Shown here in pieces: positions 1-8,392 of a stretch of DNA of 29,018 bases. Origin of the DNA: Thermomonas fusca DSM 15424 (lineage in GTDB: Bacteria; Pseudomonadota; Gammaproteobacteria; Xanthomonadales; Xanthomonadaceae); contig NZ_AUIV01000034.1 in NCBI RefSeq assembly GCF_000423885.1, positions 1 through 29,018 of the forward strand, read 5' to 3'. Within the stretch, counting starts at the first letter, position 1. Each line of letters starts with the position of its first letter. Under the pieces are notes generated by a model. The model saw only the letters and a program-made list of their open reading frames with translations. It did no database searches and was not told the DNA's origin. The translations under genes and the position numbers were made by a program.

Positions 1-11
1 CTTTATCCCGC

Positions 12-49
12 AAAACCCCGAGCCTCTTGGTTCGGGGTTTTGTCTTTTT
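12..49 (+). terminator. Intrinsic terminator of the gene left of the window
   Basis: A perfect 10-bp stem (AAAACCCCGA at 12-21 with TCGGGGTTTT at 32-41) and a 10-nt loop are followed by a T-rich run to 49. The T tract makes it a plus-strand terminator. The gene it ends lies outside the window. In many Xanthomonadaceae the ATP synthase operon precedes glmU, so atpC is a reasonable guess, but nothing here proves it. Confidence 0.88.
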
Positions 50-144
50 GCATCCGGAAATCTTCAAGCACGAGAATCAATAACCGCGACTTGCGGCGAG
101 GGGCGATTGGGGCGGGGTTATTGCACCCGGTGCAGCGGCACTTC

Positions 145-531
145 TCAAGTTGTCCGGTATACCCAGTGCCGCGACAACACAAAGCCAAGACCCGCGCTCA
201 ATACATCGAACAGCGGCTTCAACGATTGCGCGGCCGCCAAACCCGCTTGCTGGTCAACCAGGTCAACCGCCACGGTATTGAGCACCGTCAACGCAACCCA
301 CATGACCAAGAACCGCCGCGCGGCGCGCCTGCCAAGCTGACGACCATCGCCGGAAAAGGTCCACTTGCCGTTCAGCCAGAATCCCAGCAGCGCGCCGGAA
401 ATGCGCCCGGCGACATTGGCCGGGGCGACCGGCAACACCCATTGACTAAGTGCCAGCATGACCGCGTATTCGACCAGCCATTGCAGCAGGCCGACCGCGG
501 CATAACTCCCAAGATGGCGACGCAGGCTCAT
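145..531 (-). CDS. GtrA-family membrane protein
   Basis: This 128-residue protein has the size and layout of the GtrA/DPMS family: four hydrophobic segments, the NGKWTF motif after the second (about residues 54-59), and a terminal SRHWVY segment after the fourth. Family members are thought to move polyprenyl-phosphate-linked sugars across the inner membrane for modification of O-antigen, teichoic acid or other surface glycans; the substrate here cannot be read. It diverges from glmU across 77 bp, so the gene sits beside a source of UDP-GlcNAc, which fits an envelope-sugar role by inference. No glycosyltransferase partner is adjacent, although GtrA genes often have one. A 6-bp dyad (TGCACC/GGTGCA, 122-134) lies just past the stop without a clear T tract. 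Confidence 0.85.
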   Translation of the reverse strand: MSLRRHLGSYAAVGLLQWLVEYAVMLALSQWVLPVAPANVAGRISGALLGFWLNGKWTFSGDGRQLGRRAARRFLVMWVALTVLNTVAVDLVDQQAGLAAAQSLKPLFDVLSAGLGFVLSRHWVYRTT

Positions 532-571
532 GTCGATGATTGTGACGCAGCGGAAGCGGGGCTGCGACCGC

Positions 572-577
572 TAGAAT
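572..577 (+). promoter_or_regulatory. Candidate -10 box for glmU
   Basis: TAGAAT lies 31 bases before the glmU start and matches the -10 consensus at five of six positions. No convincing -35 box sits 16-18 bp upstream. The glmU ribosome binding site AAGGAG (593-598) follows at good spacing. Confidence 0.35.
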
Positions 578-608
578 CGCCGCTGTCACCGAAAGGAGAA
601 TCCGCACC

Positions 609-1991
609 ATGCCGAACCCGTCCGCTTCGCCGCTGCACGTCATCATCCTTGCTGCCGGCGAAGGCAAACGGATGAAATCGGCGTTGCCGAAGGTACTGCA
701 GGCGATTGCCGGCAGGGCGATGCTGGCGCACGTGATCGATGCTGCGCGGCAGCTGGCGCCGGCGGGCATCCACGTGGTGTTCGGGCATGGCGGCGCGCAG
801 GTGCGCGCGGCCTTCGCCGATCAGCCCGACCTGCACTGGGCCGAACAGTCCCGGCAGCTTGGTACCGGCCATGCCGTGCAACAGGCGATGCCCGGCATTC
901 CGGACGATGCGCGCGTGCTGGTCCTGTACGGCGATGTCCCGCTGATCACACCGGCAACCCTGCAGCGCCTGCTGGACGCGCCGCGCTCGCTCGCGGTGCT
1001 GGCCGCCGAGCCGCCGGATCCGACCGGTTACGGCCGGATCGTGCGCGACACCGAAGGCCATGTCGCCGCGATCGTCGAGCACAAGGACGCAGACGCCGCC
1101 CAGCGGCGGATCCATCTGGTCAACACCGGTGTGATCGCCGCCGAAGCCGGCGCGCTGCGGCGCTGGCTGGCCGAGCTGCGCAACGACAACGCGCAGGGCG
1201 AGTACTACCTCACCGACGTGTTCGCCGCCGCCGCGCGCGAGTACGCCGCGGCGGAGATCGCCATCGTCGACGACCCGCTGGAAACCGAGGGCGCGAATGA
1301 TTCCTGGCAGCTGGCGCAGCTGGAGCGCGCGTTCCAGCTGCGGCAGGTGCGTGCGCTGTGCCTGCAGGGCGCACGCGTCGTCGATCCGGCGCGGGTCGAC
1401 ATCCGCGGCAGCGTGCGCGTGGGCCGGGACGTCGAGCTTGATGCCAACGTGGTGTTCGAGGGCGACGTGGTGCTGGGCGACGGCGTGCGCATCGGCCCGT
1501 TCTGCCGGATCAAGGACGCGCGCATCGGCGCCGGCACGGTGGTGGCCGCGCACTGCGATATCGAAGGCGCGATCTGCGAGGGCGGCGCGCAGATCGGCCC
1601 CTACGCGCGGTTGCGCCCCGGCACCGTGCTGGCGGAAGGCGTGCACGTGGGCAACTTCGTCGAGACCAAGAAGACCAGCTTGGGGCGTGGCAGCAAGGCC
1701 AACCACCTGACCTATCTGGGGGATGCGGTAGTTGGCGCCGGCGTGAATATCGGTGCCGGCACCATCACCTGCAATTACGACGGGGTGAACAAGTCCACCA
1801 CCACGATCGGCGATAACGCGTTCATCGGCTCCAACAGTTCGTTGGTGGCACCGGTCGCCATCGGCGAAGGCGCGACCATCGGTGCCGGCTCGGTGATCGG
1901 CAAGGACGCGCCGGCTGGCAAGCTGACGCTGGCGCGGCCCAAGCAGGAGACCGTGGACGGCTGGCGGCGGCCGGTGAAGAAGCAGGACTGA
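609..1991 (+). CDS. glmU: Bifunctional GlmU: N-acetylglucosamine-1-phosphate uridyltransferase / glucosamine-1-phosphate acetyltransferase
   Basis: GlmU acetylates glucosamine-1-phosphate and then uridylates it, giving UDP-GlcNAc for peptidoglycan and LPS in the cytoplasm. The 460-residue length is normal for the family. The N-terminal pyrophosphorylase domain opens with the nucleotide-binding motif LAAGEGKRMKSALPK (about residues 14-28) and contains the GTGHAVQQA segment and YGDVPL. The C-terminal half is a left-handed beta-helix of hexapeptide repeats with NHLTYLGDAVVGAGVNIGAG and the NYDG loop typical of the acetyltransferase active site. The start is supported by AAGGAG at 593-598. A GTG directly after its stop begins a small membrane protein, so the two are probably cotranscribed. 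Confidence 0.98.
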   Translation: MPNPSASPLHVIILAAGEGKRMKSALPKVLQAIAGRAMLAHVIDAARQLAPAGIHVVFGHGGAQVRAAFADQPDLHWAEQSRQLGTGHAVQQAMPGIPDDARVLVLYGDVPLITPATLQRLLDAPRSLAVLAAEPPDPTGYGRIVRDTEGHVAAIVEHKDADAAQRRIHLVNTGVIAAEAGALRRWLAELRNDNAQGEYYLTDVFAAAAREYAAAEIAIVDDPLETEGANDSWQLAQLERAFQLRQVRALCLQGARVVDPARVDIRGSVRVGRDVELDANVVFEGDVVLGDGVRIGPFCRIKDARIGAGTVVAAHCDIEGAICEGGAQIGPYARLRPGTVLAEGVHVGNFVETKKTSLGRGSKANHLTYLGDAVVGAGVNIGAGTITCNYDGVNKSTTTIGDNAFIGSNSSLVAPVAIGEGATIGAGSVIGKDAPAGKLTLARPKQETVDGWRRPVKKQD

Positions 1992-2312
1992 GTGGACGTG
2001 GCGATGCTGCTACCACGCCTGAGGCAACTGGCCCCGCGCCTGTTGGCGGTGACCTCTGCGGTTGGCGCGCTTGCGCTTGCGCTGTCTGGCATCGGCCTGT
2101 GGCGGACGTACTGCGAGAACTTCGGCTGCATCGGCGTTGGCATCGCCTGGTTTGCGTGGGCCATCGGTTATGGCCTGCTGTTGCTCGCTGGTGGGTTCGC
2201 GCTGCGCCTGCAGCGGGGACGACCGCGGGTGATGCTGCGCGTGGGGCTGGCAGTGCAGATCGTGGCCGGCCTGCTGCTGCTTGGCTATTGGGCGGTGCAG
2301 GCGGCGCTGTGA
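1992..2312 (+). CDS. Small hypothetical membrane protein downstream of glmU
   Basis: A 106-residue protein with about three predicted membrane spans (residues 17-36, 47-70 and 80-103) and a short basic stretch between the last two. Two cysteines (CENFGC) sit after the first span. I do not recognise a family. The GTG start directly abuts the glmU stop, which suggests translational coupling; an ATG at 2004 is an alternative start. Its 3' end converges on the histidine-kinase gene 28 bp away. Third-position GC is as high as in its neighbours, which supports a real coding region. Confidence 0.6.
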   Translation: MDVAMLLPRLRQLAPRLLAVTSAVGALALALSGIGLWRTYCENFGCIGVGIAWFAWAIGYGLLLLAGGFALRLQRGRPRVMLRVGLAVQIVAGLLLLGYWAVQAAL

Positions 2313-2340
2313 TGCGGCGGCGGCGCGCGGCGACGGCGTC

Positions 2341-3654
2341 TTAACCCGGCAGCACCATCGACACGCATAGGCCGCCGCCGTCGCGGTTGAGCAGGGCGAT
2401 GCGGCCGCCGTGGGCCTCCGCGATTTCGCGCGCCAGCGCCAGCCCCAGGCCGGTGCCGTGGCGCTTGGTGGAATAGAACGGCAGCAGCGCGTTGGCCAGC
2501 ACCGCCTCGTTCATGCCGCTGCCGCGATCCAGCACCTCGATGCGCCAGCCGTCCGCGATGCGCCGCACCGACAGCCGCACGTCCCCCGCACCGGTGCCGG
2601 ATTCGTGCGCGTTCTTGAGCAGGTTGATCAGCGCCTGTTCCAGCTGCGCCGCGTCGACGCGGGCGATGCCGTCGGCTGGCTGGATGTCGGCGACGAACTC
2701 CACCTGGGTGCGCAGCTGGGCGACGAAACGCCGCCACTCCACCGGCGCCAGGCGCGGCGAGGGCAGTTTGGCGAAACGCGCGTAGTCGCGGATGAAGCCT
2801 TCCAGGTGGCGCGCCCGTTCCTCGATGGTTGCCAGCGCCGACGGCAGGCGCTCGTACTGGCCGCGCCGCAGCAACTCCGCGCCGGAATGCGCCAGCGAGG
2901 CGATCGGTGCGAGTGAGTTGTTCAGCTCGTGGCTGATGACGCGGATCACCTTCTTCCACGTCTGCACTTCCTGCCGGCGCAGCTCGGCGGTCAGCTGTCG
3001 CAGCAGCACCAGTTCGTGGACGCGGCCGTTGAGGCGGAAGCGGCGCCGCGACAGGTGGTAGATGTCCTCGTCATCGTCCTTGCCGACGGTGAACATGCCG
3101 TCGCCGCCGCGCGCGAACGCATCGCGCACTGCCGGATCGGCATCGTCCAGCAGTTTGTCGAAGTCGCGCCCCTCCAGCCGCTTGCCGTTGCCCAGCAAGC
3201 GGCGTGCGGCCAGGTTGCCCAGCACGATCCGCCGCCCGGGGTCCACCAGCACCATCGCCACGGGCGTGTTCTGGACCATGGTGTCGAGCAGCAATTCGCG
3301 TTGCACCAGCGCCAGCCGCTGGTCGCGCAGGGCGGTACCCAAGGCGTTGTGGGCGTCCACCAGTTCGACAAGGTCGCTGGCCTTGTCCCAGGTGATGCCG
3401 AAGCTGAAGTCGCCGTCGCGGTAGCTGGCCACGGTGCCGGCCAGTGCGCGGAACAGGGCGCGCATCGGCACCAACGCGCGCCAAATCACCGCGCCCACCA
3501 GTGCGCCGATGACGCCCGCCGCCAGCAGCGCCGCGGCCCACGGCTGCAGCCACTGCGCCAGCAGCGCGGTGGCGGCGGCGGTGGCCGCGATGCCCGCCGC
3601 CGCGATGGCGATCATGCGGACTGCGATGGGCAGGACGCGGAGGACGCGCATCAA
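2341..3654 (-). CDS. Sensor histidine kinase (NtrY-like), partner of the adjacent NtrC-type regulator
   Basis: This 437-residue inner-membrane kinase has two close N-terminal hydrophobic segments (about 8-32 and 37-60) with almost no periplasmic loop, then a HAMP-like linker, a PAS-like region (about 120-220), a dimerisation domain and a HATPase domain. The phosphoacceptor box ISHELNNSLAPI contains His242. The ATPase shows the N box NLLKNAHE (about 344-351), G1 DRGSGM (about 376-381) and G2 GTGLGL (about 400-405). The lack of a sizeable sensor loop suggests it senses within the membrane, the cytoplasm, or the exporter itself; that is inference. Its ATG overlaps the regulator stop by four bases (3651-3654), so it is the last gene of the six-gene exporter operon and should be transcribed with it. 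Confidence 0.93.
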   Translation of the reverse strand: MMRVLRVLPIAVRMIAIAAAGIAATAAATALLAQWLQPWAAALLAAGVIGALVGAVIWRALVPMRALFRALAGTVASYRDGDFSFGITWDKASDLVELVDAHNALGTALRDQRLALVQRELLLDTMVQNTPVAMVLVDPGRRIVLGNLAARRLLGNGKRLEGRDFDKLLDDADPAVRDAFARGGDGMFTVGKDDDEDIYHLSRRRFRLNGRVHELVLLRQLTAELRRQEVQTWKKVIRVISHELNNSLAPIASLAHSGAELLRRGQYERLPSALATIEERARHLEGFIRDYARFAKLPSPRLAPVEWRRFVAQLRTQVEFVADIQPADGIARVDAAQLEQALINLLKNAHESGTGAGDVRLSVRRIADGWRIEVLDRGSGMNEAVLANALLPFYSTKRHGTGLGLALAREIAEAHGGRIALLNRDGGGLCVSMVLPG

Positions 3655-4988
3655 GTCCTCGGGATACCGAGCCGATCCAGCCGGCGGTACAGCGCCTGCC
3701 GCGACAGGCCGAGGTCGGCCGCCGCCTGCGCCAGCACCCCGCCGCTGCGGGCCAGCGCGGCCTCGATCAGTGCGCGATCCGGCTCCTCGCCTGCAGGCAA
3801 TGCGCCCGCGGGCGCGGGCGGCAGGCCGAGGTCTGCCGCGCTGACGGTATCGCCGCGGGCCAGCAGCACCGCCCGCTGCATCACGTTGCGCACTTCGCGC
3901 ACGTTGCCGGGCCAGGGATGGCGCTGCAGCGCGCGTTCGGCGTCTTCACCCAGGTGCTTGCCGGCGCCGAGGAAGTGCCGAGCCAACGGCAGGATGTCGC
4001 GCGGGCGGGCCGCCAGCGGCGGCACCCGCAGCTCGATGCCGTTGAGGCGGTAGAACAGGTCTTCGCGGAACCTGCCTTCGGCGATCAGTGCGGGCAGGTC
4101 GGCGTTGGTGGCGCTGATGATGCGCACCTTCACCTGGCGCTCGCGGTTGCTGCCAAGCCGCGCGAAGCAGCCGGTCTCCAGCACCCGCAGCAGCTTCACC
4201 TGCCCGGCCAGCGGCAGGGTGCCGATCTCGTCGAGGAACAGGGTGCCGCCATCGGCCGCCTCGAACTTGCCCTCGCGTGGCTTGTTGGCGCCGGTGTAGG
4301 CGCCGGCATCGGCGCCGAACAGCTCGGCTTCGATCAGTTCGCCGGGCAGGGCCCCGCAGTTGAGGGCGACGAACGGCCCCTGCGCCACCCGCGAGTTGGC
4401 GTGGATGATCTCGGCGTAGCGCTCCTTGCCGGCGCCGTTCGGGCCGGTGATCAGCACCGGGATGTCGGCGCGGGCGACCTGGCATGCCAGGGTCAGCGCG
4501 GCCTCGCTGGCGGGGTCGGCATAGATGATGCCGCGCAGGTCGTACTCGCGTTCCAGCACGGTGCGTCGTCGGCGTTCGCCGGCGCGCGTTTGCTCCAGCT
4601 GGCGGCGGTTGTCGCCGAGTTCGAGCAGGTTGTTGACGGTGGCCACCAGCTTGCGGTCGTCCCAGGGCTTGGCCAGGTAGTCGGCGGCGCCGGCCTTGAT
4701 CAGGTCGACGGCCGCTTCCAGGTGCGTCCATGCGGTCAGCAGGATCACCGGCAGGTCAGGATGGGCTTGCCGGATGCGGTGGAACAGCGCCACGCCTTCG
4801 TCGCCGGAAGTGGTGTCGGCGACGAAATTCATGTCCTGGATCACCAGGTCCACCGGCTCTTGCGCTAGCAGGTCCAGCCCCTGCTCCGGCGACTGCGCGC
4901 ACAGCGTGCGGATGTCGTGCAACGAGAACAGCACGTCCAGTGCGGTGCCGACCGAAGGGTTGTCGTCGATGACCAGGATGACGGGCAT
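3651..4988 (-). CDS. NtrC/AtoC-type sigma-54-dependent response regulator
   Basis: A 445-residue enhancer-binding protein with three domains. The receiver (about 1-125) has acidic residues D8 and D9, phosphoacceptor D52 in QDMN, T85 and K107. The AAA+ domain (about 155-390) has Walker A GPNGAGKE, a GAYTGA sigma-54 loop (about 228-233), Walker B GGTLFLDEIG and the WPGNVRE motif. A Fis-type helix-turn-helix (about 414-444) binds DNA. Two family motifs deviate: Walker A is usually GESGTGKE, and the loop is usually GAFTGA. The start at 4988 is where the receiver homology begins; the frame stays open upstream, but that translation has no receiver features. It lies 31 bp after the second permease and overlaps the kinase by four bases. 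The likely target is the sigma-54 promoter of its own operon (9724-9739). Confidence 0.95.
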   Translation of the reverse strand: MPVILVIDDNPSVGTALDVLFSLHDIRTLCAQSPEQGLDLLAQEPVDLVIQDMNFVADTTSGDEGVALFHRIRQAHPDLPVILLTAWTHLEAAVDLIKAGAADYLAKPWDDRKLVATVNNLLELGDNRRQLEQTRAGERRRRTVLEREYDLRGIIYADPASEAALTLACQVARADIPVLITGPNGAGKERYAEIIHANSRVAQGPFVALNCGALPGELIEAELFGADAGAYTGANKPREGKFEAADGGTLFLDEIGTLPLAGQVKLLRVLETGCFARLGSNRERQVKVRIISATNADLPALIAEGRFREDLFYRLNGIELRVPPLAARPRDILPLARHFLGAGKHLGEDAERALQRHPWPGNVREVRNVMQRAVLLARGDTVSAADLGLPPAPAGALPAGEEPDRALIEAALARSGGVLAQAAADLGLSRQALYRRLDRLGIPRT

Positions 4989-5019
4989 GGGTGCGATTGT
5001 AGTGGCAGTGGTGGCGGGA

Positions 5020-6243
5020 TCAGACCGAGCGCGTGGCCACTGCCGGCGGCACCGACGCGGCGCGCCGGGCCGGGCCGAGCACCGCCAGCTGGCCCAGCAG
5101 CCACAGGCCCAGCGCGCCAATCGGCAGGTAGGACAGCGGCAGCCGCGGCAACTCGTACTTGCTGATCAGCAGCTGGTTGATGCCGAACGCCAGCACCATG
5201 CCCAGCACGATGCCCATCGTCGCCAGCAGGAAGTTCTCGGTCTGGAAGTAGCGCAGGATCTGCCCGCGACTGGCGCCCAGCGCGCGACGGATGCCGATTT
5301 GCTTGGTCCGCTGCTGCACCCAGAAGCTGGCCAGGCCGACGATGCCCAGCGCTGTGACCAGCAACAGCAGGCCGCACACGATCAGCAGCAGGCCGATCAT
5401 GTCGCGGTCGTCGGCGAAGAATTCGCGGCGGTTCTCGGAGAACGTGATCGACGGCTGGATCAGGCGGTTGGGATCGACCTTCTCCAAGGTGGCGTCCACC
5501 TGCTTGAGGATCTCGTCGCGCCGCGCCGGATCGGCCACGCGCACCAGGTAGATGCCGCCGTTGGCGAAGTGCATGCGGAACGGGAAGATCAGCGAGTAGT
5601 CGCGGTTGCCGCCCATCCGCGCCGGCCGCAGCAGGGTCTCGACCACGCCCACCACGGTCAGCGGGACGTCGGCCATGTACACGGTCTTGCCGAGCGGGCT
5701 GCCATTGGGGAACAGCTTGCGCGCGGCCGCGGCGCTGAGGATCAGCGGCGACTTCAGCGCCGATGTGTCGGTCGCGGTTTCCAGTTCGGTGGTGTTGCGG
5801 AACTCGTCTGCCTGGAAGTCGCGGCCGGCGACCAGCTTCAGGCCCATCGCCTTCAGGGTGCCTTCGCTGACCATGTACTGTGCCGCGTTGAGGGTCGGTA
5901 CTTCCTGGTCGGGGCTGGTGCCGAGCGAGGTGTTCCACGAGCCGTTGCGGAACGGCGTCTGGTTGACGATCACCACGTCGGTCACGCCGGGGATCGCGCG
6001 CAGGGCGGCCAGGTCCTCGCGGGTGCGGGCGTTGCCATCGACCTGGGTGCCGATGCCGGTGGCGCGGGCCATGATCAGGTGCGCATCGTCCATGCCGCTG
6101 GGCATGTTGAGGGTTTCCAGCCGCTGCACGACCAGGAACAGCGCGTTGCACAGGATCGCGCAGGTCAACGCGATCTCCAGCACGATCAGCGCGGCCGCGG
6201 TCTTGTGGCGCGACAGGGTGGACAGGATGGGACGGATTTCCAT
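5020..6243 (-). CDS. MacB/FtsX-type ABC transporter permease (second of two)
   Basis: A 407-residue permease with the MacB layout. There is one N-terminal span (about 17-40) after a cytoplasmic MEIRPILSTLSRHKT leader, a large periplasmic core domain (about 45-275), then three spans in the C-terminal FtsX domain, with the conserved segment QIGIRRALGASRGQILRYF between the first two of them. Proteins of this group do not form a substrate channel; they couple ATP hydrolysis to periplasmic movements that drive substrate through an adaptor and an outer-membrane channel. It follows permease one by 43 bp with GGAG ahead of the ATG. The two permeases clearly differ in sequence, so a heterodimeric transporter is likely. 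The substrate is unknown. Confidence 0.92.
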   Translation of the reverse strand: MEIRPILSTLSRHKTAAALIVLEIALTCAILCNALFLVVQRLETLNMPSGMDDAHLIMARATGIGTQVDGNARTREDLAALRAIPGVTDVVIVNQTPFRNGSWNTSLGTSPDQEVPTLNAAQYMVSEGTLKAMGLKLVAGRDFQADEFRNTTELETATDTSALKSPLILSAAAARKLFPNGSPLGKTVYMADVPLTVVGVVETLLRPARMGGNRDYSLIFPFRMHFANGGIYLVRVADPARRDEILKQVDATLEKVDPNRLIQPSITFSENRREFFADDRDMIGLLLIVCGLLLLVTALGIVGLASFWVQQRTKQIGIRRALGASRGQILRYFQTENFLLATMGIVLGMVLAFGINQLLISKYELPRLPLSYLPIGALGLWLLGQLAVLGPARRAASVPPAVATRSV

Positions 6244-6286
6244 CGGGATTCTCCGGGATGTCAGTTGCCGCGCGGTGTCGCGCGGG

Positions 6287-7591
6287 TCATTGCGATTTCA
6301 GCTGCAGCGCCGGCGGCACGCGCATCGCGCGCCAGGCGGGGAGCAGGCCGGCGAGCAGGCTGGCGCCGATGGCGAGCACGAAGGTCAGCGCGAGCATGCC
6401 GCCGTCCAGGTGGGCCAGCTGCGCGTACTCGGCCGGGCGCTGGCGTACCGCCCACAGCCCCAGCAGGGCCAGCACCAGGCCGAGGGCGCCGCCTGCCACG
6501 CCAACCGTGCCGGCTTCGACCAGGCACTGCTTGAAGATCTCCATCCGCGACGCGCCCAGCGCGCGGCGTACGCCGATCTCGCCGCTGCGGCGCAGGAACT
6601 TGGCCAGCAGCAGGCCGACGGTATTGAGCAGGCAGACCAGCAGGAAGGCGAACGCCAGCCACATCTGGAGGCGCACGTCCCCGGGCACGACCTGGCGGAA
6701 CTCCAGCCACTCCATCACGTTGCGCAGGCGGGTATTGGCCGGACGCTCGAAGCGGCCGGCGCTGAGCTGCTGTTCGGAATAGTTGTCCAGATAGCGCTTG
6801 TACGCGGCAGCGTCGCCGGCGCTCTCCAGCTCCACCCAGTACTGCATCCAGCTGCACGGCACGTTCTGCGCGGTGGGATCGTTGACCATGCTGCGGCCGA
6901 AGCAGTTGATGCTGCCGTTGCGCCCCAGCTTGAGGTCCAGCGCGGCGCTGATCGGCACGAACGCCTGCTCGTCGCTGTCGTAGCGGCCGGTGTTGAGGTC
7001 GTAGAAGTGCGGCGCCGGCTTCCAGTCGTCGATCACGCCGACGATGCGCAGCGCGTGGCCGTCGATGCGCAGCTCGCGGCCGATTGGATCGGTGCCACCG
7101 TACAGCTTCTCGCCCAGTTCGCGGGTCACTACCGCTACCCGTGCGCGGGCGTCGTCGTCGCCTCCGGTCCATGACCGGCCGCGCAGGAACGGCACGTCGA
7201 ACATCGCGAAGAAGTCGGCCGAGGTATAGCGCAGGCCAACCGTGAACGGCTTGAGCTTGTTGCCTTCCGGCTCCACCACGCCGCCGCCGCCGGTCATCAT
7301 GGCCTGCCGCTTGGCCTTCTTCTGGCGCAGCAGTTCCTCGGCATCGAAGCGGGTGAGCTGGTCCTGCGGCTCGTCGCCCGGCTTGTAGCCGTCGCGCGTT
7401 TCCGGATCCAGCTGGACGTAGAACAGGCGCTCGCTCTTCTGCGGGATCGGGTCGCCGGAGAGCACGTGGAAGACGGTCAGCGTGGTCATGCTGGCGCCGA
7501 TGCCGAGCGCGATCGCCAGCACCATCAGCGCGGTCAGCACGCGGTTGCGGCGGAAGCTGCGCAGGGCGAGGTTGAGGTAGTAGCCGAACAT
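6287..7591 (-). CDS. MacB/FtsX-type ABC transporter permease (first of two)
   Basis: A 434-residue permease beginning MFGYYLNLALRSFRRNRVL, the usual start of MacB-type permeases. The first span (about 19-42) is followed by a periplasmic core of about 260 residues, then three C-terminal spans around the FtsX motif GEIGVRRALGASRMEIFKQ. The start at 7591 has TGAGGA about 9 bases upstream and lies 11 bp after the ATPase stop; a longer open frame overlaps the ATPase gene and reads as low-complexity noise. The periplasmic domain contains three cysteines or more (for example in SINCFGRS and NVPCSWMQ), unlike its partner. It probably pairs with the permease at 5020-6243 to give one transporter with the ATPase upstream. 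Confidence 0.92.
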   Translation of the reverse strand: MFGYYLNLALRSFRRNRVLTALMVLAIALGIGASMTTLTVFHVLSGDPIPQKSERLFYVQLDPETRDGYKPGDEPQDQLTRFDAEELLRQKKAKRQAMMTGGGGVVEPEGNKLKPFTVGLRYTSADFFAMFDVPFLRGRSWTGGDDDARARVAVVTRELGEKLYGGTDPIGRELRIDGHALRIVGVIDDWKPAPHFYDLNTGRYDSDEQAFVPISAALDLKLGRNGSINCFGRSMVNDPTAQNVPCSWMQYWVELESAGDAAAYKRYLDNYSEQQLSAGRFERPANTRLRNVMEWLEFRQVVPGDVRLQMWLAFAFLLVCLLNTVGLLLAKFLRRSGEIGVRRALGASRMEIFKQCLVEAGTVGVAGGALGLVLALLGLWAVRQRPAEYAQLAHLDGGMLALTFVLAIGASLLAGLLPAWRAMRVPPALQLKSQ

Positions 7592-7601
7592 GGCGGTGTC
7601 C

Positions 7602-8318
7602 TCAGGCGGTGGCGACGCGGGCGTGCGGCGGATGGGCGATGGCGGACTCCATGACCACGTCCGAGGCCATGCCGTCGACGATGTGGACGTTGCGCTGCGC
7701 GCGCGCGGCCAGTTCCGGGTCATGGGTGACCATCACGATGGTGGTGCCCTGCTGGTTGATGTCCTCCAGCAGCTCCATCACGCTGCGCGCCATCTGCGAA
7801 TCCAGGTTGCCGGTCGGTTCGTCCGCCAGCAGCAGGCGCGGGCTGCCGGCCAGCGCGCGGGCGATCGCGGCGCGCTGCTGCTGGCCACCGGAGAGTTCCG
7901 CCGGGTAGTGCTTCATGCGCGAACCAAGCCCCACCATGCCCAGCGCGTCCTCGATGCGCAGCTTGCGCTCGGATGCCGGCATGCCGCGGTAGCGCAGGGG
8001 CACGTCGCAGTTGTCGAACAGGTTGAGGTCGGGGATCAGGTTGAAGCCCTGGAAGATGAAGCCGATCTTTTCGTTGCGCAGGCGCGAGCGGGCGTTGTCG
8101 TTCAGGCCCTTCACGTCGACGCCGTCGAGCACGTAGTCGCCGCCGGTGAATTCCTCCAGCAGGCCGGCGATGTTGAGGAAGGTGGTCTTGCCCGAACCCG
8201 ACGGGCCGGTGACGGCGACGAACTCGCCCTCGCCGACCTGCAGGTCGAGCGAGCGCAGCGCGTGCGTCTCGACGAGTTCGGTGCGGTAGACCTTGGTGAC
8301 CTGGCGCATGTCGAGCAT
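7602..8318 (-). CDS. ABC transporter ATP-binding protein (MacB/LolD type)
   Basis: A 238-residue ATPase with Walker A GPSGSGKT (about 39-46), Q loop FIFQGFNL, signature LSGGQQQR (about 143-150), Walker B LLLADEP with the D loop GNLD, and switch histidine VMVTHD. These are hallmarks of the LolD/MacB group that energises FtsX-type permeases. The ATG is preceded by AAGGAA at about 8-bp spacing. The C-terminal tail after DGMASDVV is about 17 residues with histidine and alanine, and is not conserved in the family as far as I know. It lies 74 bp after the adaptor gene and 11 bp before the first permease, in the middle of the six-gene operon. Confidence 0.96.
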   Translation of the reverse strand: MLDMRQVTKVYRTELVETHALRSLDLQVGEGEFVAVTGPSGSGKTTFLNIAGLLEEFTGGDYVLDGVDVKGLNDNARSRLRNEKIGFIFQGFNLIPDLNLFDNCDVPLRYRGMPASERKLRIEDALGMVGLGSRMKHYPAELSGGQQQRAAIARALAGSPRLLLADEPTGNLDSQMARSVMELLEDINQQGTTIVMVTHDPELAARAQRNVHIVDGMASDVVMESAIAHPPHARVATA

Positions 8319-8392
8319 GGCGATGATTCCTTGTGCAGTTGTCTGGTCGGAAAGTGCGAAGTGGAGCGATGGGGTATGGGCTGGGCGTGGCG

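Noticed and set aside
3..188. A 61-residue minus-strand frame across the left terminator
   Set aside because: It runs through the terminator hairpin and the end of the GtrA gene, with no ribosome binding site and no recognisable motif.
540..545. TTGTGA as a -35 box for glmU
   Set aside because: It is 26 bp from TAGAAT, well outside normal promoter spacing.
528..1706. A 392-residue minus-strand frame opposite glmU
   Set aside because: Composed of His, Arg, Ala and Asp-rich noise antisense to an unmistakable GlmU.
4989..5120. N-terminal extension of the NtrC-type regulator
   Set aside because: The open frame adds 44 residues rich in Arg, Cys and Trp before the receiver domain and overlaps the permease. 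MPVILVIDDN at 4988 is the natural start.
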